A stretch of 64,000 nucleotides of DNA from Faecalicatena sp. Marseille-Q4148 (GCA_018228665.1 CP073692.1:2306046-2370045), one strand, 5' to 3'. Positions 29,858-39,425 are shown, counted from the stretch's first letter. Notes: generated from the sequence alone by a model not told the origin. Program-made: numbers and translations.

Positions 29858-30484
29858 ATGAAGCAAAGCAGGAGAGAGTTCCGGAGAATTGCAATCGCAT
29901 TGTTCTTTTCAGCAAGTATTTTGACCGGCTGTCAGAAAGAGAAAGAACCAAAGCCGCCGGAACCGATCCAGGCGGAAGAGCCGGAAAAAGAACAGCAGAA
30001 TATCGTAGACGGCAAAGATAATGTGGAGATTACAGGAACGATAGAGGGGCTTACCTATACTTCAGCAGACGGAAGAATCTCCATTACGCTGCCGAATGAA
30101 TCATGGCAATGCGAGTCCGATGCAGAGGGGAGCGCCACGTTTATTTCTGATGAAGGTTTGATCTCAATTGTCAGAATGGACGGAGTAGAAACCGTGCAGT
30201 CAAGTATTTATCACAGTCCGGAAGAGTATGTCAGTTATTTGAAGGGAACTTCTCCGAGTATGGAGGGGGAAGTGGTAAGCTTTGAAAATGCATCTGAAAA
30301 TGGTGCGGATACCTTTCATGCGGTTTATCACTATACCGGAGAAAGTGAATACAAATATGCGGTATCAGGCGGCGTTGGATTTGAGGACCACTGCTATATT
30401 ATCAGTGCAAGAATGATGACAGAGGATGAGAATGCGCTGAATGAAGTTATAGACAGCGTTTATCATTGTAAGATTGAGAAGTAG
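29858..30484 (+). CDS. Lipoprotein with PsbP-like C-terminal domain
   Basis: A 208-residue lipoprotein: lipobox ILTGC near residue 24, a Pro/Glu-rich linker to about 50 and a domain (YTSADGRISITLPNESWQ...) resembling PsbP/DUF1795-like folds common in clostridial lipoproteins. An AGAGGATG site precedes the ATG. It is 21 bases after the SGNH gene and probably ends the dlt-like operon. Function unknown. Confidence 0.65.
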   Translation: MKQSRREFRRIAIALFFSASILTGCQKEKEPKPPEPIQAEEPEKEQQNIVDGKDNVEITGTIEGLTYTSADGRISITLPNESWQCESDAEGSATFISDEGLISIVRMDGVETVQSSIYHSPEEYVSYLKGTSPSMEGEVVSFENASENGADTFHAVYHYTGESEYKYAVSGGVGFEDHCYIISARMMTEDENALNEVIDSVYHCKIEK

Positions 30485-30517
30485 CCAGAAGTAGCGTAAC
30501 GAAGATTGAGAAGAAAG

Positions 30518-31933
30518 ATGATGAAGAGATTAGATGAAAAACTGGCAGAATATTCTGTCGGAGACAGTTATCCGTTTCATATGCCGGGGCATAAGAGAAA
30601 CGGGAAGCTGCCATATCCATTGCCGTATGGGCTAGATATTACGGAAATTGACGGATTTGATGACTTACATCATGCAGAAGGAATTTTAAAAGAGGCACAG
30701 GAAAGAGCAGCAGAAATTTATCATGCAGAGGAGAGCCATTTTCTTGTCAATGGAAGTACCGTTGGAATATTAAGTGCAATTCTCGGAACAACGAAGCGGG
30801 GAGATAAGATTCTTGTGGCGCGCAATTGTCATAAATCCGTCTACCATGCCATTGAAATGAATGAACTGCAGCCGGTGTATATTTATCCGGAATTTCTTAC
30901 CGAGATGCATTTGAATGGAGAGATTTCAGCAGAAGAGATTGAAAGAGCGCTCCGGGAACATGAGGGAATACGGGCAGTTATGATTGTATCTCCAACTTAT
31001 GACGGAGTAGTTTCAGATGTGCGTGCTATTGGGGAAATCGTTCATAGATATGAAATCCCGCTGATCGTTGATGAGGCACATGGAGCTCATTTCGGATTTG
31101 GAACAATATTCCCGGAGAATTCGAATATATGTGGAGCGGATATTGTAATTCATAGTCTTCATAAAACATTGCCGTCTATGACACAGACGGCAATTCTTCA
31201 TATTAATGGAGAACGTATAAATCGGGGGCGGGTACGAAAATATCTGCACATGCTGCAGAGCAGCAGTCCGTCCTATGTTTTGATGGCATCCATAGATGCG
31301 TGCATGGATTTTCTCCAGACAGAAGGAGAAAAATGGTTTTGTGAATATGAAAGCATGCTTCTTGCGGCGTGGGAGAGACTTTCGGGTTTAAAGCATTTGA
31401 AGGTAATAAAAACGGAGCAGTTTGATCTGTCAAAGATTATCATCTCGACATTGAACTGCAATATGACAAGCGGAGAATTGTACCACATTCTTCTGGAAAA
31501 ATATCATCTTCAGATGGAAATGAAAGCAGAAAGTTATGTACTTGCCATGACGACAGTATGTGACAGCGAAGAGGGAATGAAACGTCTTGTGGAAGCGCTG
31601 TTTTCTATTGATGAAGAACTGAAAGAACAGAACTTTGATACAGTGTTTACAGAAGAACGGTTCCCGGAAGCGGATGTATGTATGACAAGCGCAGAGATAG
31701 AACGCCTTCCGGAAATAGATTTTGAGATAAGACCGTGGGAAGACTGTGAGGGTTGGATCTCGGCGGAATATGCATATCTTTATCCACCGGGAATTCCGCT
31801 TCTTGCGCCGGGAGAGAGGATAAATCGGGCAATCATTGACTGGCTTATGCATTATCGGGAAATGGGCTTCTCGGTTGAAGGATCTATGACAGAAGGAATG
31901 TTAAAAGTAACAGGAGAGAGAAACAATGAATAA
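30518..31933 (+). CDS. Orn/Lys/Arg decarboxylase-family PLP enzyme
   Basis: A 471-residue fold-I PLP enzyme like B. subtilis YaaO/SpeA. The N-terminal HMPGHKRNG motif, the DEAHGAHFGF loop near 190 and the PLP-binding Lys in HSLHKTLPS near 214 are clear. The C-terminal third has the small decarboxylase domain. It lies directly before tmk and overlaps it by 8 bases, as yaaO does in Bacillus. It should make a polyamine or diamine (from arginine, lysine or ornithine); substrate is not decided by sequence. ATG at 30518 or 30521 is likely; a TTG lies at 30506. Confidence 0.87.
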   Translation: MMKRLDEKLAEYSVGDSYPFHMPGHKRNGKLPYPLPYGLDITEIDGFDDLHHAEGILKEAQERAAEIYHAEESHFLVNGSTVGILSAILGTTKRGDKILVARNCHKSVYHAIEMNELQPVYIYPEFLTEMHLNGEISAEEIERALREHEGIRAVMIVSPTYDGVVSDVRAIGEIVHRYEIPLIVDEAHGAHFGFGTIFPENSNICGADIVIHSLHKTLPSMTQTAILHINGERINRGRVRKYLHMLQSSSPSYVLMASIDACMDFLQTEGEKWFCEYESMLLAAWERLSGLKHLKVIKTEQFDLSKIIISTLNCNMTSGELYHILLEKYHLQMEMKAESYVLAMTTVCDSEEGMKRLVEALFSIDEELKEQNFDTVFTEERFPEADVCMTSAEIERLPEIDFEIRPWEDCEGWISAEYAYLYPPGIPLLAPGERINRAIIDWLMHYREMGFSVEGSMTEGMLKVTGERNNE

Positions 31934-32603
31934 GAAGACAAAAATCATCTGTCTTGAGGGGCTTGACGGTTCCGGAAAGACGGTTCAGACAACATTATTG
32001 GAAGAATATTTGAAACAGAGCGGGAAAAGTGTATTTTTGATTGATTTTCCGCAATATGACAGTTTCTTTGGAAAAGAAATCGGACGGATGCTTTCGGGAA
32101 AAGATGCGGTAAATGCAGCAGAAGTGGATGTGTATTCGATGAGCTTGTGGTATGCGGCGGATCGCTGGAATAGTCTCAGGAAGGTTGATCTTAGCCAGTA
32201 TGATTATGTAATCTTCAACCGCTATACACTTTCCAATGCGGTTTATCAGTGCGCGAGAGGATTTGGGAGCTACCGGAAAGAGTTTGTTGACTGGATTTTT
32301 GCGCTGGAGCAGGGAGAATTCGGACTTCCGGCTGTAGATCTTTATCTGTTTCTTGACGTGAATCTGGATGCCAGCAAGAGCAATGTAAAAGAAAAAGGGC
32401 ATCGGGATTATGTTGGCGAGCAGGCAGATGTATATGAAAGTTCTAAAAATCTTCTCACAGATGCGAGACAGATTTATCTGGAAATTGCGAAAGAAAATCC
32501 TCAGGTGAAGGTAATTTCCTGTATGAAAGACGGCAAACTGCAGCCGATTGATACAATCCAGGGAATGATCCGGGAAGCGGTTGATCTGGAAATCAGGAAA
32601 TAA
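31926..32603 (+). CDS. tmk: Thymidylate kinase
   Basis: A 225-residue dTMP kinase making dTDP for DNA synthesis. P-loop GLDGSGKT near 12, the ADRW box near 78, the NRYTLSN box near 98 and an LFLDVNLD segment near 142 are all in place. The start overlaps the decarboxylase gene by 8 bases. Gene order with holB, ricT, trmN6 and rsmI matches other Firmicutes. Confidence 0.92.
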   Translation: MNKKTKIICLEGLDGSGKTVQTTLLEEYLKQSGKSVFLIDFPQYDSFFGKEIGRMLSGKDAVNAAEVDVYSMSLWYAADRWNSLRKVDLSQYDYVIFNRYTLSNAVYQCARGFGSYRKEFVDWIFALEQGEFGLPAVDLYLFLDVNLDASKSNVKEKGHRDYVGEQADVYESSKNLLTDARQIYLEIAKENPQVKVISCMKDGKLQPIDTIQGMIREAVDLEIRK

Positions 32604-32699
32604 TTCTATATATTCACAAAAAAATATGTTATGATGTAATTGATATGAAAATTGCGTTCTATGTGATTTTATATACGGTTTTGGAAAAGAGGAATCAAT

Positions 32700-33698
32700 A
32701 TGGTAAATAATGGATTTAAAAAAATCGTTGGTCATAAAGAGATTATTGATTATATTCAGACAGCAGTAAAAGAAGACAAAGTTTCTCATGCATATATTTT
32801 GAACGGAGAACGCGGTTCAGGTAAGAAACTGCTGGCGAATTTATTCGCAATAACACTTCAGTGTCAGAACAAAGAAGGCCTGGAGCCTTGCTACGAATGT
32901 CAGTCATGCCGGCAGATTATGAGTGATAACAATCCGGATGTCATTCGTGTGACACATGAGAAGCCGAATACGATCAGCGTAGATGATATTCGTGAACAGA
33001 TTAATGCAGACATTCAGATCAAGCCATACAGTGATCCGTATAAGATTTACATTGTCCCAAATGCGGATCTTATGACAGTACAGGCGCAGAATGCACTTCT
33101 GAAGACAATTGAAGAGCCGCCGGCATATGCAGTGATCTTTTTGCTGACAGAGAATGCAGAGACGCTTCTGCCAACGATCCGGTCACGCTGCGTTATGCTG
33201 AAACTGAGAAATATCAAAGATAAGCTTGTGAAGAAATATCTTATGGAACAATTGGAGATTCCGGATTATCAGGCAAATATCTGTGCATCTTTCGCGCAGG
33301 GCAATATGGGAAGAGCGATCATGCTGGCATCTTCTGAACATTTTAACGAGATCAAAGAAGAAACGGTTCAGCTTTTGAAGTATATCAGAGATATGGAACT
33401 TGATGAAGTAGTTCAGGCTGTGAAGAAGCTCGGAGAATATAAGCTGGAGATCACAGATCTTTTGGATCTGTTTACAGTATGGTATCGGGATGAACTGCTT
33501 TATAAAGCAACGAAAGATGTGAATGGAGTTATTTTCTCAGATCAGCTCGGCGTAATTAAGGAACAGGTAAAGAGAAGTTCTTATGAAGGGCTGGAAGCAA
33601 TTCTTTCTGCAATTGAGACTGCAAAGACAAGATTGAAAGCCAATGTAAACTTTGATCTTGTTATGGAATTGTTATTATTGACGATAAAGGAGAATTAA
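32700..33698 (+). CDS. holB: DNA polymerase III, delta' subunit
   Basis: A 332-residue clamp-loader subunit. GERGSGKK near 39 corresponds to Walker A but lacks the Thr/Ser after Lys, as usual for delta'. A four-Cys zinc module (CQNKEGLEPCYECQSC) and the SRC motif in TIRSRC near 164 confirm the family. It should assemble with delta and tau/gamma to load the beta clamp. The next gene follows after 3 bases. Confidence 0.92.
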   Translation: MVNNGFKKIVGHKEIIDYIQTAVKEDKVSHAYILNGERGSGKKLLANLFAITLQCQNKEGLEPCYECQSCRQIMSDNNPDVIRVTHEKPNTISVDDIREQINADIQIKPYSDPYKIYIVPNADLMTVQAQNALLKTIEEPPAYAVIFLLTENAETLLPTIRSRCVMLKLRNIKDKLVKKYLMEQLEIPDYQANICASFAQGNMGRAIMLASSEHFNEIKEETVQLLKYIRDMELDEVVQAVKKLGEYKLEITDLLDLFTVWYRDELLYKATKDVNGVIFSDQLGVIKEQVKRSSYEGLEAILSAIETAKTRLKANVNFDLVMELLLLTIKEN

Positions 33699-33701
33699 AG
33701 A

Positions 33702-34613
33702 ATGACCACAATTATAGGAGTCAGATTCCGGACTGCGGGAAAAATATATTTCTTCGCACCGGGAAAGTTTCCGGTAAAGACGGGAGATCAGGTCATTGTA
33801 GAGACAGCAAGAGGAGTAGAATTCGGCAATGTTGTAACAGGTCCGAAAGATGTGGAAGATGATATGATCACACAGCCTCTCAAATCAGTGATCCGGATCG
33901 CGACAGAAGAAGATAAGAGGATTGAAGTAAAGAACCGGGAGAAAGAAAAAGAAGCTTTTAAGATCTGCCTTGAGAAGATTCGCAAGCATGGGCTTGAGAT
34001 GAAGCTGATCGATGCAGAGTATACATTTGATAATAATAAAGTATTGTTTTATTTTACAGCAGACGGAAGAATTGATTTCCGTGAGCTGGTAAAGGATCTG
34101 GCAAGTGTGTTCCGCACAAGAATTGAGCTGAGACAGATCGGAGTCAGAGATGAAACGAAGATCCGGGGCGGAATCGGAATCTGCGGACGACCGCTTTGCT
34201 GCCACACATATTTGTCAGAATTTGCGCCGGTATCTATCAAGATGGCAAAAGAACAGAATCTGTCACTGAATCCGACAAAGATTTCAGGAGTATGCGGACG
34301 TCTGATGTGCTGTCTGACAAACGAAGAAGAGACATATGAATATCTGAACAGTCGTCTGCCGTCAATCGGAGATACTGTAACAACAGTAGAAGGACTGAAA
34401 GGCGAGGTACAGTCTCTGAGTGTTCTTCGTCAGCTTGTGAAAGTCGTAGTGACACTGGAAAATGACGAGAAAGAGATTCGGGAATATAAAGTAAGCGAGC
34501 TGAAATTCCGTCCGAGACATCGAAAGAAAGAAGTGAAGCTTTCGAAAGAAGAGATGAAAGAGCTGGCTGCTTTAGAGAAGAATGAAGGAGCGTCAAAATT
34601 AAATGACAACTAA
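33702..34613 (+). CDS. ricT: PSP1-domain protein RicT (YaaT)
   Basis: A 303-residue PSP1 (C-terminal conserved) protein. The Cys-rich core GGIGICGRPLCCHTYLSEF and SGVCGRLMCCLTNEEETY (about 152-210) holds the cysteines that bind Fe-S clusters in the B. subtilis RicAFT complex, which affects RNase Y and sporulation/competence. The gene is 3 bases after holB with its own AAGGAG site, and overlaps the next gene by 11 bases. The C-terminus is lysine-rich. Confidence 0.9.
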   Translation: MTTIIGVRFRTAGKIYFFAPGKFPVKTGDQVIVETARGVEFGNVVTGPKDVEDDMITQPLKSVIRIATEEDKRIEVKNREKEKEAFKICLEKIRKHGLEMKLIDAEYTFDNNKVLFYFTADGRIDFRELVKDLASVFRTRIELRQIGVRDETKIRGGIGICGRPLCCHTYLSEFAPVSIKMAKEQNLSLNPTKISGVCGRLMCCLTNEEETYEYLNSRLPSIGDTVTTVEGLKGEVQSLSVLRQLVKVVVTLENDEKEIREYKVSELKFRPRHRKKEVKLSKEEMKELAALEKNEGASKLNDN

Positions 34614-35343
34614 TCTGAAACAAGGAGAACGTCTGGATGATCTTCAGATCAAAGGATATGAGATCATTCAGCATCCGGGGAAATTTTGTTTTGGAATGGA
34701 CAGTTCACTTTTGTCAAGTTTTGTGAGAGTAAAGTCCCAGGATCGGGTGCTTGATCTCGGCACAGGAACAGGAATTCTTCCGATTCTTCTGGAAGCAAAG
34801 ACAAAAGGAAAACATTTTACCGGACTTGAGATCCAGGAAGAGAGTGCAGATATGGCGAGAAGGAGCGTCCTGCACAATCATCTGGAAGAAAAGATTGAGA
34901 TTATAACAGGAGATATCAAAGAGGCATCCGCCATATTCGGGCATGTCTCTTTTGATGTTGTTGTGACAAATCCGCCCTATATGATTGGACAGCATGGGTT
35001 GAAAAATGAAACGGATGCCATGACGATCGCGCGCCATGAGACATTATGTACGCTGGATGATATTTTGCGGGAAAGTGCAAAGTTGCTCCCGTTTAAAGGA
35101 CGTTTTTATATGGTGCACAGACCATTTAGGCTGGCAGAAATTCTGTCAAAAATGGTGGCATATAAGATTGAACCGAAGCGTATGCGGCTTGTATATCCGT
35201 ATGTAGATAAGGAACCGAATATGGTGCTGATCGAAGGCGTTCGCGGAGGTAATTCCCGGATGACGGTGGAGAAGCCGCTGATTGTCTATGAGAAAGACGG
35301 AAGTTATACGCAGGAAGTGCTGGAATTGTATCAGCCGAAATAA
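34603..35343 (+). CDS. trmN6: tRNA(Val) adenine-N6 methyltransferase-like (TrmN6/YabB)
   Basis: A 246-residue class I methyltransferase. Motif I is VLDLGTGTGILPI near 50 and the catalytic NPPY box (VVTNPPYMIG near 124) marks N6-adenine chemistry. Family members modify A37 of tRNA(Val). It overlaps ricT by 11 bases and is followed by rsmI at 37 bases, as yabB and yabC are in Bacillus. Confidence 0.87.
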   Translation: MTTNLKQGERLDDLQIKGYEIIQHPGKFCFGMDSSLLSSFVRVKSQDRVLDLGTGTGILPILLEAKTKGKHFTGLEIQEESADMARRSVLHNHLEEKIEIITGDIKEASAIFGHVSFDVVVTNPPYMIGQHGLKNETDAMTIARHETLCTLDDILRESAKLLPFKGRFYMVHRPFRLAEILSKMVAYKIEPKRMRLVYPYVDKEPNMVLIEGVRGGNSRMTVEKPLIVYEKDGSYTQEVLELYQPK

Positions 35344-35380
35344 AGATAGAAGAGCAGATAGAAGAACAAGGGGAAATAGT

Positions 35381-36220
35381 ATGGCAGGAACTTTGTACTT
35401 GTGTGCGACGCCCATTGGAAATCTGGAAGATATGACCTTTCGGGTTATACGCACGCTGAAAGAAGTTGACTTAATTGCAGCAGAAGATACAAGAAATAGT
35501 ATTAAGCTATTAAATCATTTCGAAATAAAAACTCCTATGACGAGTTATCATGAATATAATAAGATAGAAAAAGGAAGAAAGCTCGTTGAGAAGCTTCTGG
35601 AAGGACAGAATATTGCACTGATTACTGATGCCGGAACGCCGGGGATTTCCGATCCGGGAGAGGAACTTGTGAAAATGTGCTGTGAGGCAGGGGTTACGGT
35701 AACCTCTCTGCCGGGAGCCGCTGCATGTATAACGGCGCTTACTATCTCAGGGCTTGCGACAAGAAGATTTGCTTTTGAAGCATTTCTTCCAACAGATAAG
35801 AAAGAGCGGCAGGAAGTTCTGAAGGAACTGGTGAATGACACGCGGACACTGATTCTTTATGAAGCGCCACACAGACTTGTCAAAACACTGCATGAACTGT
35901 CAGAGACATTAGGGGAAGAACGAAAGATTGCCGTGTGCCGGGAACTTACGAAGAAACATGAGACGGCATTTCGCACGACGCTGGGAGAGGCAATCGACTA
36001 TTACGAAGAAAATGAACCGAAAGGGGAATGTGTTCTTGTAATAGAAGGGCGCAGCAGAGAAGAAATTAAAAAAGAGCAGCAGATGAAGTGGGAAGAAATT
36101 TCCCTGGAAGAACATATGGCACATTATGAACAGCAGGGAATGTCAAGAAAAGAAGCAATGAAGTGTGTAGCGAAAGATCGGGGAATCAGTAAAAGAGACG
36201 TGTATCAGCAGCTTTTATAG
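35381..36220 (+). CDS. rsmI: 16S rRNA (cytidine-1402) 2'-O-methyltransferase
   Basis: A 279-residue SPOUT-unrelated tetrapyrrole-methylase-fold enzyme that methylates C1402 of 16S rRNA. Characteristic segments are GTLYLCATPIGNLEDMTFR at the N-terminus, AAEDTRNSIKLLNHF, ITDAGTPGISDPG and LYEAPHRL. The ATG at 35381 has AAGGGGA upstream; the frame open from 35282 overlaps trmN6 and is not used. The C-terminal tail has the HTH-like EAMKCVAKDRGISKRDVY. Confidence 0.93.
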   Translation: MAGTLYLCATPIGNLEDMTFRVIRTLKEVDLIAAEDTRNSIKLLNHFEIKTPMTSYHEYNKIEKGRKLVEKLLEGQNIALITDAGTPGISDPGEELVKMCCEAGVTVTSLPGAAACITALTISGLATRRFAFEAFLPTDKKERQEVLKELVNDTRTLILYEAPHRLVKTLHELSETLGEERKIAVCRELTKKHETAFRTTLGEAIDYYEENEPKGECVLVIEGRSREEIKKEQQMKWEEISLEEHMAHYEQQGMSRKEAMKCVAKDRGISKRDVYQQLL

Positions 36221-36252
36221 AATAGTTTAGAAGGATTTAGAGTTAAAATATT

Positions 36253-36290
36253 GCGGCAGTTTTGAAGGGAATTTCAAAACTGCCGCTTTT
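36253..36290. terminator. Bidirectional terminator between rsmI and the GntR gene
   Basis: A perfect 14-bp stem GCGGCAGTTTTGAA/TTCAAAACTGCCGC with a 6-base loop and T-tract; works for both convergent units. Confidence 0.88.
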
Positions 36291-36328
36291 GTAAGTAATT
36301 GTAGAAAATTTGTTAGAGTGATTCAAAA

Positions 36329-36955
36329 CTAAAATCCAAAGTCATTCAAATCATCTTTCAGATAAGAAATACATTTTTGAATATTGCCGTGTTCCAGCTC
36401 CTGAATGATATTTTCGTGGAAACGGACATCGTTATGAGGAGTAGCGGTTGTCCAATTCTCCCAGTAGAATTGGGCGTAGGCGCGTTTTAATCTTGTCATG
36501 GCAGCTGAAAGCTGTTCCAGTGCGTAGGTATTATGTGAAAAAGAAGCAAGCTTCAAATGGAATTGGGTATTTGCTTCCCAGTGTGTCCACATACTTTCTT
36601 TCAATGTCTGTTCGCAGAGTTCATCAAGCCGGCGAAGCTCATTCAGATCATCTGAGGTAATAGAGGAAAAACTCTTCTCTAATAAGAAGCCTTCCAGAGC
36701 GAAACGAAATTCCAGAATATTGCGAATGTCATCTCCGGTAAGGCGGACTACTTCATATCCATAACGAGGATGGCTGATGAGAACTTTCTCATTGCAAAGT
36801 GCAATTAGGGCATCCCGGACCGGGGACTTGCTGCAGCCGTATTTTTCAATCAGCTCCCGTTCTGTAATGATATCATTTGGCTTATATTCAGAAGAAATGA
36901 TACTGTTCATGATATTTTGGTAGACAGTATCTTTTATTGTACGATTTGCTTTCAT
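36329..36955 (-). CDS. GntR-family regulator with FCD domain
   Basis: A 208-residue regulator: winged HTH at about 7-72 (ITERELIEKYGCSKSPVRDALIAL) and an FCD ligand domain (about 78-200) with the metal/ligand His residues in AQFHLKLA-like QFHLKLASFSHN and the late FHENIIQELEHG. It is transcribed away from the UPF0597 gene and probably controls it; the shared 154-base gap is the likely operator. The effector would be a small carboxylic or amino acid. Confidence 0.87.
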   Translation of the reverse strand: MKANRTIKDTVYQNIMNSIISSEYKPNDIITERELIEKYGCSKSPVRDALIALCNEKVLISHPRYGYEVVRLTGDDIRNILEFRFALEGFLLEKSFSSITSDDLNELRRLDELCEQTLKESMWTHWEANTQFHLKLASFSHNTYALEQLSAAMTRLKRAYAQFYWENWTTATPHNDVRFHENIIQELEHGNIQKCISYLKDDLNDFGF

Positions 36956-37032
36956 TTAAAGTCTCCTTCGTCTAAAAAAGACATATGTTTTCAGTCAATT
37001 TTACCAAAAATAAATGCGCTTGTAAATATCGT

Positions 37033-37061
37033 TTGCTTCAAGAGAAAAAATCCTTTAGAAT
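37033..37061 (+). promoter_or_regulatory. Promoter of the UPF0597 gene
   Basis: TTGCTT at 37033, 17-base spacer, TAGAAT at 37056. Confidence 0.6.
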
Positions 37062-37109
37062 AGAATGTAGATAATACCAGTGATAATATCAGAGGAGGAA
37101 CAAGAACGA

Positions 37110-38393
37110 ATGGAAAAGACAGATAAGAGATATGGTACCTACGTCCAGATTTTGAAAGAAGAACTGATTCCGGCGATGGGATGTACAGAACCGATCGCAT
37201 TGGCGTATGCGTCAGCAAAAGCGCGGGAAGTACTTGGTGCGATGCCGGAAAAAGTACTGCTTGAAGTAAGCGGAAGTATTATTAAGAATGTCAAATCAGT
37301 AATCGTGCCGAATACTGACGGCTTAAAAGGAATTCCGGCAGCAGCGACAGCGGGGATTGTAGCAGGAAAAGCGGAAAAAGAGCTGGAAGTCATTTCTGTT
37401 GTGACAGCAGATGAGATTGCAACAATGAAACAGTTTCTGGAAGAAGTACCGATTCAGGTAAAACATGTTGATAACGGGCTGACATTTGAAATTATCGTAA
37501 CAGTATATAATGGGGATTCCTATGCGAAAGTTAGAATCGCTAACTATCACACAAATATTGTTCTGATCGAGAAAGACGGAGAAAAACTGCTTGAAATTCC
37601 GGTAAAAGGCGAGAATGAGGAAGGGTTGGCAGACCGTTCACTTCTTAATATGGAAGGAATCTGGGATTTTGTAAATTCTGTGGAAATTGAAGATATTAAA
37701 GAAGTGATCGGACGGCAGATTGAGTATAATACAGCAATTTCAGAAGAAGGACTTCGGGGTAACTATGGAGCTAATATCGGAAGCGTTCTTCTTGATATGG
37801 AAGGAAATAATATCCGTACAAGAGCGAAAGCAAAGGCAGCGGCAGGATCTGATGCGAGAATGAATGGATGCGAACTTCCGGTTATTATCAACTCCGGCAG
37901 TGGAAATCAGGGAATGACATGTTCTCTTCCGGTCATTGAATATGCAAAAGAATTAAAAGCAAGTGAAGAGCAGCTTTATCGTGCTTTGGTGCTGTCTAAT
38001 CTTGTGGCAATTCACCAGAAGACAGGAATTGGCCGTCTGAGTGCGTATTGTGGCGCTGTATGTGCAGGGGCAGCAGCCGGAACAGGAATTGCCTATCTGT
38101 GCGGAGGCGGATTTGAAGAAGTGACTCATACAGTGGTAAATGCACTTGCGATTACATCAGGAATTGTATGTGACGGAGCGAAAGCTTCCTGCGCAGCAAA
38201 GATTGCATCTGCAGTTGATGCCGGAATTCTTGGATATAATATGTACATCCGCGGACAGCAGTTCTATGCGGGCGACGGAATTGTAACAAAAGGAGCTGAT
38301 GAAACAATCCGCAATGTAGGACGTCTCGGAAAAGAAGGTATGAAAGAGACAAACGAAGAGATTATCGATATTATGGTAGGCGGAATGTGTTAA
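37110..38393 (+). CDS. UPF0597 (YhaM/CyuA-like) serine-dehydratase-fold protein
   Basis: A 427-residue protein of the serine dehydratase alpha-like UPF0597 family, whose E. coli and archaeal relatives act as cysteine desulfidases. The N-terminal MGCTEPIALAYASA with its Cys, the INSGSGNQGMT loop, and Cys residues in AYCGAVCAGAAAGTGIAYLCGG and GIVCDGAKASCAAK fit an Fe-S lyase. The ATG at 37110 has GAGGAGG about 12 bases upstream; a GTG at 37080 is less likely. It is divergent from a GntR regulator. Likely role: release of sulfide and pyruvate from cysteine, or a related lyase reaction. Confidence 0.87.
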   Translation: MEKTDKRYGTYVQILKEELIPAMGCTEPIALAYASAKAREVLGAMPEKVLLEVSGSIIKNVKSVIVPNTDGLKGIPAAATAGIVAGKAEKELEVISVVTADEIATMKQFLEEVPIQVKHVDNGLTFEIIVTVYNGDSYAKVRIANYHTNIVLIEKDGEKLLEIPVKGENEEGLADRSLLNMEGIWDFVNSVEIEDIKEVIGRQIEYNTAISEEGLRGNYGANIGSVLLDMEGNNIRTRAKAKAAAGSDARMNGCELPVIINSGSGNQGMTCSLPVIEYAKELKASEEQLYRALVLSNLVAIHQKTGIGRLSAYCGAVCAGAAAGTGIAYLCGGGFEEVTHTVVNALAITSGIVCDGAKASCAAKIASAVDAGILGYNMYIRGQQFYAGDGIVTKGADETIRNVGRLGKEGMKETNEEIIDIMVGGMC

Positions 38394-38442
38394 TCATTTA
38401 TAGCATATTGGTTAATAGCACGCTTTTTTAGGAGGAAAAGGC

Positions 38443-39312
38443 ATGTTGTATTTGTCATGCTTTGAATTTCCTGATATTGAGCAAGAGTATGATTTTATTT
38501 TTCGCCAGAAGAAGACTTGCTATGACACATATTATCCATTTCAGATTTTATCAAAACATCAATTTCGCAGAATTGATTTCGAACCGATGACAATTCTGTA
38601 TGGTGGAAATGGCTCCGGAAAGACAACGGCGCTTAATGTGATCGGAGAAAAGCTGGGACTGCATAGAGATTCTTTGTACAATCGTTCTGGTTTTTTTGAA
38701 GATTATATTCAGATGTGCGGCATGAAGTTAGAGCGGCGGGTTCCAAAAGACAGTGCAATCATTACAAGTGACGATGTATTTGACTTTATGCTGAATCTTC
38801 GCAGCATTAACGAAGGCATAGACAGAAAACGTGAAGAATTATTTGAAGAGTATCTGCAGGCAAAATATAACCATTTTCAGATGAAGTCTTTGGATGATTA
38901 CGAGCAGTTAAAGAAAGTAAATGCGGCAAGAAGCAGTACACAGTCAAAATATATCAGAAAAACGTTGTCAGACAATGTAAGAGAACACTCCAATGGGGAA
39001 AGTGCGTTTCTTTATTTTTCAGAAAAGATTAAAGAAAATGGACTTTATTTGCTGGATGAGCCGGAAAATAGTCTGTCACCGGCAAAACAGCAGGAGCTTT
39101 TACGTTTTTTAGAAGATTCTGTGAGATTCTTTGGATGTCAATTCATAATTGCAACACATTCTCCGTTTCTTCTTTCGATGCGGGGAGCAAAAATCTATGA
39201 TCTGGATGAAGAAATCGTTGATGTAAAACGGTGGAGTGAGCTTGAAAATGTGCGGGCATATTATGAGTTTTTTAAGAAACATGAAGAGGCATTTGCGGAT
39301 AAAAAGAAGTAA
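38443..39312 (+). CDS. AAA-family ATPase (predicted, COG3910-like)
   Basis: A 289-residue ABC/SMC-like ATPase. Walker A GGNGSGKT (near 54), the signature-like SNGESAFLYF (near 185), Walker B GLYLLDEPENSLSP and the switch IIATHSPFLLS are all present, but there is no membrane domain. Such stand-alone ATPases are widespread and uncharacterised. An AGGAGG site precedes the ATG. It is 49 bases after the UPF0597 gene and ends at a bidirectional terminator. No toxin or nuclease partner is adjacent. Confidence 0.8.
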   Translation: MLYLSCFEFPDIEQEYDFIFRQKKTCYDTYYPFQILSKHQFRRIDFEPMTILYGGNGSGKTTALNVIGEKLGLHRDSLYNRSGFFEDYIQMCGMKLERRVPKDSAIITSDDVFDFMLNLRSINEGIDRKREELFEEYLQAKYNHFQMKSLDDYEQLKKVNAARSSTQSKYIRKTLSDNVREHSNGESAFLYFSEKIKENGLYLLDEPENSLSPAKQQELLRFLEDSVRFFGCQFIIATHSPFLLSMRGAKIYDLDEEIVDVKRWSELENVRAYYEFFKKHEEAFADKKK

Positions 39313-39377
39313 ATGTCTGTTTTGAATGTAAAAATATTAAATAAGTATCAGGAACATATTAGGAAAATACAAAAAAG

Positions 39378-39425
39378 AACGTCTGTAAAATCAGGTTTAT
39401 ATGCCTGGATTCTACAGACGTTTTT
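39378..39425. terminator. Bidirectional terminator
   Basis: Stem AACGTCTGTA/TACAGACGTT extended by AATCAGG/CCTGGATT, with A and T runs on both sides, between the AAA ATPase (+) and the selenoprotein gene (-). Confidence 0.85.

Noticed and set aside
38443..39312. AAA ATPase as part of an anti-phage or toxin system
   Set aside because: No effector gene is adjacent; neighbours are a metabolic enzyme and a redox protein, so a defence role has no support here.
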